A stretch of DNA of 7,801 nucleotides, from the NCBI GenBank assembly GCA_001799975.1, contig MGUQ01000052.1:29879-37679 (forward strand), read 5' to 3'. The translations under genes were made by a program, and so were the position numbers. This document shows positions 1 to 6,188 of this stretch, piece after piece. A model generated the notes under the pieces. It did no database searches and was not told where the DNA came from. It was given only the letters and a program-made list of their open reading frames with translations. Origin of the DNA: Elusimicrobia bacterium RIFCSPLOWO2_01_FULL_54_10. GTDB lineage: Bacteria > Elusimicrobiota > Elusimicrobia > 2-02-FULL-39-32. The number at the start of each line of letters is the position of its first letter. The stretch's first letter is position 1.

Positions 1-266
1 TGCCAGCCGGACACATAGATGGCTTTCAAGCCTGCCTGCACCATTTCCACGGCCTGCAGGCCCGTCATGGCGCCGAGCGCGGGCACATACGCTTCTGTAT
101 GGAGGAGTTTCCAGAGTTTTTCAGAACCTACTTTGGCGAGCGTGCAGTGGATCTCCACGGACCCTCTCAGGCGGGCGACATCCTGGGCCGTATAATTCCT
201 CACAATCCCTTTCCAGCGGGGATTGTCCTTCCAATCATTTTCAATTTGGATGGGAGTCATCATCAT
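1..266 (-). CDS. aceA: Isocitrate lyase, N-terminal part (cut by window edge)
   Basis: This gene encodes isocitrate lyase, which splits isocitrate into succinate and glyoxylate in the cytoplasm as the first step of the glyoxylate shunt. Only the first 88 codons are inside the window; the rest lies beyond the left edge. The visible part follows the family N-terminus closely: a PRWKGI block (residues 16-21), RLRGSV (32-37), CTLAKVG (41-47), LGAMTG (64-69) and [12 protein letters not shown] (77-88), which ends in the conserved Ser-Gly-Trp that contacts substrate in this family. Three ATG codons stand in a row (266, 263, 260); the first is chosen because an AGGAG lies 7 nt before it. It starts 11 nt after the malate synthase stop, so it is almost certainly co-transcribed with aceB. 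The catalytic Cys motif (KKCGH in the family) is outside the window and could not be checked. Confidence 0.95.
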   Translation of the reverse strand, partial: MMMTPIQIENDWKDNPRWKGIVRNYTAQDVARLRGSVEIHCTLAKVGSEKLWKLLHTEAYVPALGAMTGLQAVEMVQAGLKAIYVSGW

Positions 267-273
267 GGGCAGG

Positions 274-278
274 CTCCT
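274..278 (-). promoter_or_regulatory. Shine-Dalgarno site of aceA
   Basis: AGGAG on the minus strand, with a 7-nt spacer to the ATG at 266. It begins on the last base of the malate synthase stop codon (TAA at 280-278), so ribosomes ending aceB finish on top of the aceA ribosome binding site. It favours the first of three consecutive ATG codons as the start. Confidence 0.75.
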
Positions 279-1831
279 TAGTCGATGTTGTCGTAGGCCG
301 CGATGGTGAGGAACGGCCTGAAATCTTTTGCGGTCATCATATCCAGGAAAATCTTTCCGGCCAGGTCTTTTTTGGCCCCGTTAATGCGGACCAGTTCCTC
401 GGAGGTGATCTTTCTCACAAGCTCTTCCGTCACTTTGGCGCCTTCTTTAAGCGTCACGCCGTGCCTGAGCCACTGCCACACCTGGGAGCGGGAAATCTCC
501 GCCGTGGCGGCGTCTTCCATCAAATTGTAGAGAGGCACGCAGCCGATGCCTCGAAGCCAGTTTTCCAGGTATTGGACACCCACGGAGATGTTCTTCCTCA
601 AGCCCCCTTCCGTGATGTCTCCCGAGTGCACGGCCAGCATGTCTTTTGAAGAAACTTTAACATCTTCCCTCAAAACATGGATTTGATGAGGAGTTTTCAT
701 TTGAGCGTCAAAAATGTCCTTGGCCAGCCCCACCAGCCCGGGATGCGCCACCCAAGTGCCGTCGTGGCCCGCCTTCACCTCGCGTTCCTTGTCGGCCTTC
801 ACCTTACTCATCGCTTCATCGTTGGCGGCGGCGTCGCTCTTGATGGGGATTTGAGCCGCCATGCCGCCCATGGCGTGCACGCCCCGCTTGTGGCAGGTCT
901 GGATGAGCAGCTCCACATAGGATTTTAAAAACGCCTTGTCCATGGTCACGAGCGCGCGGTCCGGAAGAATGAGTTTGGAATTTTTTCCGAATTTCTTGAT
1001 GAAGCTGAAAATGTAGTCCCAGCGGCCGCAGTTCAAGCCCGCGGAATGGTCTTTGAGCTCATAAATGATTTCGTCCATCTCAAAAGCGGCCAGAATGGTT
1101 TCAATCAGCACCGTCGCGCGGATGCTGCCGCGGTTGATGCCCAGTTCATCCTGAGCGGCGCAAAACACATCGTTCCACAGGCGTGCTTCCAGGTGGCTTT
1201 CCATTTTGGGAAGATAAAAGTAAGGCCCCGACCCCTTGTCCAGCAGAGCTTTGGCGTTGTGGAAGAAAAAGAGGGAAAAATCGAATAATGATCCGGAAAC
1301 AGGCCGGCCGTTTAAAAGCACATGCTTTTCCGGCAGGTGCCAGCCGCGCGGGCGCGTCATGAGCACGGCGGTTTTGGCATTGAGCGCGTAGGATTTTCCT
1401 TCGGGGCTTTTGAATTGGATGGTACCGCGCACCGCGGCCTTCAAATTTATTTGGCCCTGAATCGTATTTTGCCAGGTGGGAGTCTGGGAATCCTCAAAAT
1501 CCGTCATGTAGACGCTGGCGCCGGAGTTAAAGGCGTTGATGACCATTTTAACGTCGGCCGAAGGGCCGGTGATTTCCACGCGGCGGTCCAGCAAATCCTT
1601 GGGGATGGAGGCCGCTTTCCAGGTTCCATCCCTGACGGATTTGGTTTGGGGCAGGAAATCCGGCATTTCGCCCGCGTCGATGCGCGCCAGCCGTGCGTCG
1701 CGGGCCTGGAGAAGTTCCAGGCGCCGGGCCGAAAATTTTGATTCTATGGTTTCAAAGAAACGGAGAGCTTCGGGGGTGAGGATTTCAGCGAATTCCGCTG
1801 AAATCGGAGCGGTAACTTTAAGATTGCCCAA
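278..1831 (-). CDS. aceB: Malate synthase A
   Basis: Malate synthase condenses glyoxylate with acetyl-CoA to give malate and CoA, the second reaction of the glyoxylate shunt. The 517-residue protein is close to the usual length of the A isoform (E. coli 533). The family signature is intact at residues 260-275 ([16 protein letters not shown]). By comparison with the E. coli enzyme, E244 and D272 should bind Mg2+, the Arg of [11 protein letters not shown] (160-170) should hold glyoxylate, and D440 in [12 protein letters not shown] should be the catalytic base. VEITGP (85-90), DFEDS (111-115), GQINL (126-130) and [12 protein letters not shown] (355-366) are further family blocks. The start is a TTG at 1831, two bases after the mtnD stop. 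No good Shine-Dalgarno sequence precedes it, so translation is probably coupled to mtnD; an in-frame CTG at 1837, overlapping that stop, is an alternative. A strong hairpin lies just inside the 5' end. aceA follows after 11 nt. Confidence 0.97.
   Translation of the reverse strand: MGNLKVTAPISAEFAEILTPEALRFFETIESKFSARRLELLQARDARLARIDAGEMPDFLPQTKSVRDGTWKAASIPKDLLDRRVEITGPSADVKMVINAFNSGASVYMTDFEDSQTPTWQNTIQGQINLKAAVRGTIQFKSPEGKSYALNAKTAVLMTRPRGWHLPEKHVLLNGRPVSGSLFDFSLFFFHNAKALLDKGSGPYFYLPKMESHLEARLWNDVFCAAQDELGINRGSIRATVLIETILAAFEMDEIIYELKDHSAGLNCGRWDYIFSFIKKFGKNSKLILPDRALVTMDKAFLKSYVELLIQTCHKRGVHAMGGMAAQIPIKSDAAANDEAMSKVKADKEREVKAGHDGTWVAHPGLVGLAKDIFDAQMKTPHQIHVLREDVKVSSKDMLAVHSGDITEGGLRKNISVGVQYLENWLRGIGCVPLYNLMEDAATAEISRSQVWQWLRHGVTLKEGAKVTEELVRKITSEELVRINGAKKDLAGKIFLDMMTAKDFRPFLTIAAYDNID
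1781..1805 (-). repeat. Perfect 10-bp inverted repeat in the 5' end of aceB
   Basis: Left arm GATTTCAGCG at 1781-1790, loop of 5 nt at 1791-1795, right arm CGCTGAAATC at 1796-1805; the arms are exact reverse complements. In the minus-strand mRNA this would form a 10-bp stem with a GAAUU loop, about 26 to 50 nt after the TTG start of malate synthase, over codons for ISAEFAEI. No U-run follows, so it is not a standard intrinsic terminator. It could slow early elongation, be an RNase processing site between the mtn and ace parts of the transcript, or be chance from the codons. Confidence 0.5.
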
Positions 1832-1833
1832 TA

Positions 1834-2286
1834 TCAGGAATAAATGGCGGCCAGTTCCCGGTAACGGGGCACCCAGCTGGGGTTATCCTTGAAAAGCCGC
1901 ACGCACCGGATGTGTTTGGTTTCCGTCAGGTAAAAGAGGTGGTAGCGGTTCGCGGGGATCCGGATGAAATCACCCGCTTCCACTTTGATGTGCATCCACA
2001 AGTCTTTGCCGGAACGGATGTCGAAAACCCCTTCGCCGAAGATGACGAAGCGGACTTCGTCGTCAGTGTGCAGGTGTTCCTTGTCGAACTTGTCGCAAAT
2101 GGCCTGAAGGTTGGGCGTTTCAGGCAAAAGCTCGATGACGTCCTGGTATTGATAGCCCCAGTAGGACTTGATGATGTCCAGGCCTGGCTGGTAGTTGTTG
2201 GCGGGGAATTTCTGATACATGATCCCTTCGTCCTTGAGTTCCTGAGCGGTAAGCTCCAGCTTTGAAAACATCCAGGTGGCTCTCAT
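1834..2286 (-). CDS. mtnD: Acireductone dioxygenase (cupin)
   Basis: Acireductone dioxygenase oxidises 1,2-dihydroxy-3-keto-5-methylthiopentene with O2 in the methionine salvage pathway. With Fe2+ the family gives formate and 2-keto-4-methylthiobutyrate, the methionine precursor; with Ni2+ it gives CO, formate and methylthiopropionate. The metal cannot be told from sequence. The 150-residue protein has the cupin metal set H71-x-H73-x3-E77 in HLHTDDEVRFV (71-81), with H116 as the fourth ligand in IPANRYH. Other family blocks are TPNL (57-60), GEGVFDIR (84-91) and the tail RLFKDNPSWVP (130-140). It is somewhat shorter than the Bacillus and Klebsiella enzymes (about 180), mainly before the metal motif. 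The ATG at 2286 shares its A with the mtnB stop (TAATG) and has a strong Shine-Dalgarno site. The aceB start lies 2 nt after its stop. Confidence 0.93.
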   Translation of the reverse strand: MRATWMFSKLELTAQELKDEGIMYQKFPANNYQPGLDIIKSYWGYQYQDVIELLPETPNLQAICDKFDKEHLHTDDEVRFVIFGEGVFDIRSGKDLWMHIKVEAGDFIRIPANRYHLFYLTETKHIRCVRLFKDNPSWVPRYRELAAIYS

Positions 2287-2948
2287 TATTGTCCTCCTTT
2301 GAGTTTTAGGGGGTCTAATCCAAGCTGTCGTTCGCGGACCGCGGCTTCAAAAAGATAATCATAGCATTCGGCCTGGGTTTTGGCCTGCGCCCAGTCTTTG
2401 CCCCAGATGTAGGCGCCATGACCGCGCACGAGCACGGCCTGGGTCTTGGGATTGTCGTTGAGGGCTTGCTCAATGGAGTCTGAAAGCTGGTGTTCATGCG
2501 GCGTGTTGGGGATGATGGGCACTTCCAGCGTGTCGAAGGCCCCGGTTCCGGCAATGCCTTTCTGCATTTCATGGTTTGAAATCCTGAAATGCGTGCCGAA
2601 AAGCCAGCTGGCCAGCATGGCGTTCATGGAATGGCTGTGGAGCACGGCGCCCGCGCCCCTCAAATTAAATGCGTGCATGAAAAGGGGCTTGCAATCAGAA
2701 ACCTTGAGGCCGGGATTGAGCGCCCGCTCCACCACTTCCCCGTTTAAGTCCAGCACAAAAATATCCTCCGGCCGGATGCGTTCCTTCTGAACTCCTGAAG
2801 GCGCCATGAAAATGCGGTCCTCATGGCGGATGCTGATGCCTCCGCCCGTGCCGCTGGCCCAGCCCTTGGCATAAAATTGCCTGCAAAGATCAACAATGAG
2901 ATTACGGACTTGCGAGGTTGGCGGAGATTCAACCCCGAGGAGGCTCAT
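2286..2948 (-). CDS. mtnB: Methylthioribulose-1-phosphate dehydratase
   Basis: MtnB is a zinc enzyme of the class II aldolase/adducin fold. It dehydrates 5-methylthioribulose-1-phosphate to 2,3-diketo-5-methylthiopentyl-1-phosphate in methionine salvage. The 220-residue protein closely resembles human APIP in GWASGTGGGIS (29-39), APSGVQKERI (49-58), HSHS (104-107), EMQKGI (127-132), PIIPNTPHE (144-152), VRGHGAYIWG (174-183) and ECYDYLF (194-200). Expected zinc ligands are H104, H106 and H177; E127 matches the catalytic Glu of APIP, and C86 matches its conserved Cys. The GTGGGIS and QKERI blocks separate it from fuculose- or ribulose-phosphate aldolases. The ATG at 2948 is preferred because it forms a TGATG overlap with the upstream stop; a TTG at 2951 directly before it is the other option. 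There is no clear Shine-Dalgarno sequence, so coupling with the upstream gene is likely. The MtnC-type enolase-phosphatase that usually acts between MtnB and MtnD is not in this window. Confidence 0.94.
   Translation of the reverse strand: MSLLGVESPPTSQVRNLIVDLCRQFYAKGWASGTGGGISIRHEDRIFMAPSGVQKERIRPEDIFVLDLNGEVVERALNPGLKVSDCKPLFMHAFNLRGAGAVLHSHSMNAMLASWLFGTHFRISNHEMQKGIAGTGAFDTLEVPIIPNTPHEHQLSDSIEQALNDNPKTQAVLVRGHGAYIWGKDWAQAKTQAECYDYLFEAAVRERQLGLDPLKLKGGQ
2293..2300 (-). promoter_or_regulatory. Shine-Dalgarno site of mtnD
   Basis: AAAGGAGG on the minus strand inside the last codons of mtnB, 6 nt before the ATG at 2286. It is close to the full anti-16S complement and fixes the start of mtnD at the TAATG overlap. 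Confidence 0.75.
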
Positions 2949-3706
2949 CAAAACTGCACGCCCAACTCCACTATGGGCCCGCCGAGTTTTAAGTCAGCTT
3001 TAATATCGTTTTGGTCAATCTTGATGTTTTCAAAGCCGTATCCGCCTCCGATAAAAAGGAAGGGAAGGGGTTTGACCTTCACTCTTGCAATGGCGTCCAC
3101 ATAGCGGTTGTTGCCGTAGCCGACGGCTTTGAGTTCACCCTCAACTGCAATTAACGAGATGGGGGCAACTTGAACAGCGGCAAAAACCATGGGAATGGGA
3201 ATGGCTTGCGATTTGGATTCTGATTGTCCCGTGCCAGGCTGAATAATTTCACCTTTGAAGTCGAGGTAACGGACGTTCAATCCAAGGTCGATGTTAAGGA
3301 TGCCGGCGGTTGCTGTTTTTAATACGGGGATTCCATAGAAAAGAGTTAAATCATAATGGTCCAGCTTGAGTTTGGTGGTATAAGGAAGCGAAGCGCTGTA
3401 AGTTTTGTCGGAATAGGTGAAGGATTGAGTGCGCACCTGGGTTCCCTCAAATCTCATGGGGCGCGCCATGATGTAAATATTAGGGATGATGAGAGGCACC
3501 TCCAGCCTTACACGGCCAATCACGGTGTTGGCGCGGCCCAAGTTCAGGTCGCTTTTCACGTCGAGGGAAGTGCCTTTGTAGCCCAGATTTCCTGTGGGAT
3601 AAACCTGGCTACCGCCCAACCCTGCTTCCACTCCGATTGCGTGCGACACCGTGGCCGAAGCCAAAAATGCCGCGGAAACGACTCCTGCGAGTAAATATTT
3701 TCTCAT
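2948..3706 (-). CDS. Outer-membrane beta-barrel-like protein (possibly TIGR04219 type)
   Basis: This is a predicted secreted protein of 252 residues, probably a small outer-membrane beta barrel. A typical signal peptide covers residues 1-23: MRKYLL, a hydrophobic stretch, then cleavage after SHA. The mature part shows alternating polar and hydrophobic strands, for example LRYDLTLFYG-like and LNIDLGLNVRYLDF segments, and it ends in Phe as many outer-membrane proteins do. The C-terminal block GGGYGFENIKIDQNDIKADLKLGGP (about 220-244) and the VELGVQF end recall the TIGR04219 family of outer-membrane proteins with a Gly-Gly motif. That family name comes from memory and is moderately uncertain. 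No substrate can be assigned. The ATG at 3706 has no Shine-Dalgarno sequence and lies directly against a promoter, so the mRNA may be leaderless. The stop overlaps the mtnB start (TGATG), which ties an envelope protein to the methionine salvage genes. A role in uptake would be speculation. Confidence 0.7.
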   Translation of the reverse strand: MRKYLLAGVVSAAFLASATVSHAIGVEAGLGGSQVYPTGNLGYKGTSLDVKSDLNLGRANTVIGRVRLEVPLIIPNIYIMARPMRFEGTQVRTQSFTYSDKTYSASLPYTTKLKLDHYDLTLFYGIPVLKTATAGILNIDLGLNVRYLDFKGEIIQPGTGQSESKSQAIPIPMVFAAVQVAPISLIAVEGELKAVGYGNNRYVDAIARVKVKPLPFLFIGGGYGFENIKIDQNDIKADLKLGGPIVELGVQF

Positions 3707-3713
3707 ACGAAGT

Positions 3714-3741
3714 ATAGTATCAAATTAATGATTTATTTCAA
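3714..3741 (-). promoter_or_regulatory. Sigma70-type promoter abutting the outer-membrane protein gene
   Basis: On the minus strand TTGAAA (3741-3736, 5/6 to the -35 consensus) is followed after 16 nt by TACTAT (3719-3714) with an extended -10 TG at 3722-3721. An overlapping TATACT (3716-3711, 5/6) is a second -10 option with a poorer spacing of 19. Either -10 puts the transcription start at or beside the ATG at 3706, leaving essentially no 5' leader. Confidence 0.5.
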
Positions 3742-3751
3742 GCATGATTTA
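3728..3751 (-). repeat. Octamer direct repeat TAAATCAT, 16-nt period
   Basis: TAAATCAT occurs on the minus strand at 3751-3744, where its first bases are the uppP stop codon, and again at 3735-3728. The two copies flank the putative -35 element TTGAAA. This could be a pair of half-sites for a regulator, but the AT-rich context makes chance quite possible. Confidence 0.3.
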
Positions 3752-4507
3752 TCTCGATAAAATGAAGATGGCGGGAGCGGCCATCACGCGATACCAGCCG
3801 AAGGCGGAAAGGGGATGATTGGAGAGATAGCGCACAAGCCATTTCACGGCAATCAGGGCGGATATGAATGAGACAACAAACCCAATTCCAAAGAGAGGCG
3901 CATCCGCCGCGCTCACAATCTCCCGGCTTTTCCACAGCTCCAGCGCGGTGGCGGCAAAAATCACGGGCACGGCCGCAAGGAAAGAATATTCGGCGGCGGT
4001 CTTTCTGGAGCAACCGAGCGCCATGGCGCCGATGATTGTGGCTGCGCTCCTGGAAACTCCGGGCCAAAGCGCCAAACATTGAAAAAATCCAATCCAGAGA
4101 GCATCTCTTAAGTTTAACGATTCCAGCCCCTCCTTTTTGGGAGCGGGCAAAATCGTCTCAATGCCGATCATGACTGCGCCGCCCGCAAACAGGCCCAGAG
4201 CCACGGTGGCGGGGTTGAAAAGATGGGCTTTAATAAAGGAGTGAGTGAGATAACCGATGATGAAAGCGGGAAGGGAAGTCCAAAAGAGAAGCTTGAGGAG
4301 GGTGGGATTCAAGAATTTTTTCCAGTACAAGAAAACAACGGCCAGAATGGCGCCGCTTTGAATGAAGATTTCGAAGGTCTGGGCCTGGGCGCCTTCCACT
4401 CCCAAAAAATGGCCCGCAACAATCAAGTGCCCCGTGGAGGAGACTGGGATGAACTCCGTCATTCCTTCCACGAGGCCCAGGATGGCCGCTGAAAAATTAT
4501 TCAGCAA
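3749..4507 (-). CDS. uppP: Undecaprenyl-diphosphatase
   Basis: UppP (BacA) removes the terminal phosphate from undecaprenyl diphosphate in the inner membrane. This regenerates the lipid carrier for peptidoglycan and other envelope polymers, and in other bacteria confers some bacitracin resistance. The 252-residue polytopic protein has the family's first motif, EGMTEFIPVSSTGH (14-27), with E14, E18 and H27, and the second motif, PGVSRSAATII (149-159), with S152 and R153; these correspond to E17, E21, H30, S173 and R174 in E. coli. Hydrophobic segments run through most of the rest. It is slightly shorter than the E. coli protein (273). The start is a TTG at 4507 preceded by AAGGCGG (4520-4514) with a 6-nt spacer. 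No ATG lies nearby in frame before E14. It is the last gene of the envelope run, and 42 nt without a hairpin follow before the outer-membrane gene. Confidence 0.96.
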   Translation of the reverse strand: MLNNFSAAILGLVEGMTEFIPVSSTGHLIVAGHFLGVEGAQAQTFEIFIQSGAILAVVFLYWKKFLNPTLLKLLFWTSLPAFIIGYLTHSFIKAHLFNPATVALGLFAGGAVMIGIETILPAPKKEGLESLNLRDALWIGFFQCLALWPGVSRSAATIIGAMALGCSRKTAAEYSFLAAVPVIFAATALELWKSREIVSAADAPLFGIGFVVSFISALIAVKWLVRYLSNHPLSAFGWYRVMAAPAIFILSR

Positions 4508-4539
4508 CCGCAGCCGCCTTTAGGTCCCATAATCGTCAT
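4501..4539 (-). CDS. Possible 12-residue bridging ORF between the NmrA-type gene and uppP
   Basis: An ATG at 4539 overlaps the stop of the upstream gene (TGATG) and is preceded by AAAGGGGGG (4550-4542). It opens a 12-codon frame, MTIMGPKGGCGC, that ends at TGA 4503-4501, so it overlaps the TTG start of uppP (4507). The uppP Shine-Dalgarno sequence lies inside it. This layout would bring terminating ribosomes onto the weak TTG start and could act as a coupling peptide. No homologue is known to me, and a frame this short can occur by chance. Confidence 0.3.
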   Translation of the reverse strand: MTIMGPKGGCGC

Positions 4540-5435
4540 CACCCCCCTTTCTTATATATTTCTGCAAAGTGCTGCGCAAATTCCTCAATCGAAGTCATAG
4601 TCGTGTTTTCCGGCTTGCGGCCCGTTGAGGGTTTAATGATGCCCTCATTGAAGCCCTTGTTCATTTCATTCGTCAGCTGTGCGCTTTCCAGGGACATCCC
4701 CATGCCGACCATGGATTTTTCCGCGTCTGCATAAGGAAACTGGACATATTTCAGGTCCGGCTTCCCAATAGCCTTGCCGATGGCGGCCGTGGCCTCGTTC
4801 AGGGTCAAGTCCCGCTGGCCCATCAGCTCCTGAACCGATTTGCCCTCCACGCCCACCAGGAACTGCACCGCCGCAATGGACGCGATGTCGCGCGTGGCGA
4901 TCATCGGAAGGGCAACATCGCCCTTGAGCGGACTGCCGGCTATGCCGCTCTTCCGGATCGAATCCATGTTCCAGAACAGGTTTTCCATGAAATATCCGGG
5001 CCTCAAATGAACCACGGACACGCCCCTCATGGAGTTCAGCCTCTGTTCCTGGTCATACAGGCCGGCGATAAGGCCGTTACCTTCACTTAGATGCGCGCCC
5101 ACGCTGGAAAGATTCACCACTTCCTTGATTCCCGCTTCCGCAATGGCGTCCGCATAGGCCTGGCCCACCTTGTTTTGGTAGGCCCGGGGATCGGTTGCGG
5201 CATAGTTGGGGGGAATGAGGGCAAACAGTGCTGATCCGCCCATGAACGCCCGCTTCATATCTGAGGCTTTTTCGGCGTTGCCTTCATAAACATCCGCGCC
5301 TTTCATCTTGAACGCTTCCAGCTTTTTGTCGTCCCGTCCTATGACCTTGATTCGCTTGCCTTTGGACAGGAGAATTTCGGCAAGCTTGCTTCCAATGTTT
5401 CCTGTTGCTGCGGTGATGACGATGCGATCCGGCAT
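4539..5435 (-). CDS. NmrA-like NAD(P)-binding protein (atypical short-chain dehydrogenase)
   Basis: This 298-residue cytoplasmic protein belongs to the atypical SDR/NmrA group, which includes NAD(P)H-sensing regulators and quinone or azo-type reductases. The N-terminal Rossmann nucleotide-binding motif is TAATGNIG (8-15). An Arg at 34 (VIGRD) after the second strand suggests NADPH preference. Other group features are NLSSVGAH (108-115), LRPGYFMEN (144-152) and MIATRDIA (178-185). There is no classical YxxxK catalytic pair after the Ser motif, as is usual for NmrA-like members. The substrate is unknown. The ATG at 5435 has AAGGAGG a few bases upstream, overlapping the stop of the preceding gene (TAA at 5447-5445), 9 nt apart. 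Its place between peptidoglycan-type genes and uppP is unexplained; it may be a redox sensor or simply a housekeeping reductase. The coding end carries a run of six G before the TGA. Confidence 0.85.
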   Translation of the reverse strand: MPDRIVITAATGNIGSKLAEILLSKGKRIKVIGRDDKKLEAFKMKGADVYEGNAEKASDMKRAFMGGSALFALIPPNYAATDPRAYQNKVGQAYADAIAEAGIKEVVNLSSVGAHLSEGNGLIAGLYDQEQRLNSMRGVSVVHLRPGYFMENLFWNMDSIRKSGIAGSPLKGDVALPMIATRDIASIAAVQFLVGVEGKSVQELMGQRDLTLNEATAAIGKAIGKPDLKYVQFPYADAEKSMVGMGMSLESAQLTNEMNKGFNEGIIKPSTGRKPENTTMTSIEEFAQHFAEIYKKGG

Positions 5436-5444
5436 AAGTCCTCC

Positions 5445-6188
5445 TTACGGCTGGGTTGGATTGACGAAATATACTCTGTTGCCGATGAAACTTTTGCGGT
5501 AGGCATGCGCCGCGTCCTTCTGGGAGAGCCCCAAGCAGGTGTGGGGATAGGCCTCATGCTCAGCGGGCTTTTTAAACGGCCCGTGGATGATGATGTTGGA
5601 GTTGGTGAACATCACGAATTCCCCCAGAGCGTTGCTGCGGGCGGATTCGCCCACCTGAGGGGGAATCCAGGTGAGGACGCCGTCCTTTTCTTCGGCTTTG
5701 CCTCTTTCCGGATGAGCAAAGCGTTCTTTGGAAGTGACGCGCAGGTATTTGGATTTCATCTGCTGCTCCGTGACGGCCTGGGTGGATGTGAACGCAATGT
5801 TCAAATCTTTCTGGGAGTTGTCTTCGCGCATGAGCGAGACTTTTTGATAGTACAAGTCTATGCGGAGGGACGAGGTCATGATTTCAAGCTGTTTTTCCAG
5901 GAGCCGTTTTTCCGCCTGGAGCGCGAGCCCCGATTCATAGAGGGTTTTTTTTGCGGCGGCCATGGAGCTCAGGCCGGAAGTCAGAAAATTCATTTCCCTG
6001 TCTTTCATGTCTTTGAGTGAATTCATTTCGGAAAGAGCGCTTTCCATCATTTCCAGCTGGGTGTTTAACGCTCCCAGGTCGCGGTTCAGCGCGGCGGCAT
6101 TGGCGGACAGGTAGCTCTCCACGCTCCAGGCGGAGAAGATGAGGAGGGCGCCGGCGGCCAGCAGAAGGGCGGGATGCGCGGTTTTCAT
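5445..6188 (-). CDS. Divergent YkuD-like (L,D-transpeptidase-fold) protein, membrane-anchored
   Basis: This 247-residue protein is probably a diverged paralogue of the L,D-transpeptidase encoded just upstream. It has a single N-terminal membrane anchor (about 6-26), then a long helical, probably coiled-coil stretch (about 30-108), then a C-terminal domain. The C-terminal domain ends like YkuD: ALGEFVMFTNSNIIIHG (187-203) parallels GAFVLSLGDGYLIHG of the neighbour, and NRVYFV (237-242) parallels TRVYIY. The catalytic region reads H202-G203 and then PHTCLGL (215-221), where the neighbour has SHGCVRL. His202 and Cys218 are 16 residues apart, exactly as in the neighbour, and H216 is kept, but the Gly before Cys is Thr and the conserved Arg/Asn after it is Gly. 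The TPxG motif is not recognisable. It may be active with altered specificity, or a non-catalytic partner. The ATG at 6188 overlaps the upstream stop (TGATG). Confidence 0.7.
   Translation of the reverse strand: MKTAHPALLLAAGALLIFSAWSVESYLSANAAALNRDLGALNTQLEMMESALSEMNSLKDMKDREMNFLTSGLSSMAAAKKTLYESGLALQAEKRLLEKQLEIMTSSLRIDLYYQKVSLMREDNSQKDLNIAFTSTQAVTEQQMKSKYLRVTSKERFAHPERGKAEEKDGVLTWIPPQVGESARSNALGEFVMFTNSNIIIHGPFKKPAEHEAYPHTCLGLSQKDAAHAYRKSFIGNRVYFVNPTQP

Noticed and set aside
1322..1741. 139-codon open frame on the plus strand, with other plus-strand frames across 278-1831
   Set aside because: Antisense to malate synthase, whose full-length homology is unambiguous; typical shadow frames.
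1834..2286. Generic cupin of unknown function
   Set aside because: HLHTDDEVRF, the fourth His at 116 and the DNPSWVP tail are specific to acireductone dioxygenase, and mtnB is adjacent.
2286..2948. L-fuculose- or L-ribulose-phosphate aldolase family member instead of MtnB
   Set aside because: The GTGGGIS, APSGVQKERI and ECYDYLF blocks match MtnB/APIP specifically, and acireductone dioxygenase follows directly.
3707..3748. Terminator between uppP and the outer-membrane gene
   Set aside because: The gap is AT-rich with no GC-rich stem followed by a T-run; only short weak pairings such as AAAT/ATTT are present.
4501..4541. Selenocysteine reading of the TGA ending the 12-codon frame
   Set aside because: Read-through gives a short frame overlapping uppP with no sensible protein, and no selenocysteine insertion hairpin was recognised.
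5505..6020. 171-codon open frame on the plus strand
   Set aside because: Antisense to the YkuD-like gene, which has an anchor, a C-terminal domain and operon coupling. The plus-strand frame has no recognisable features.
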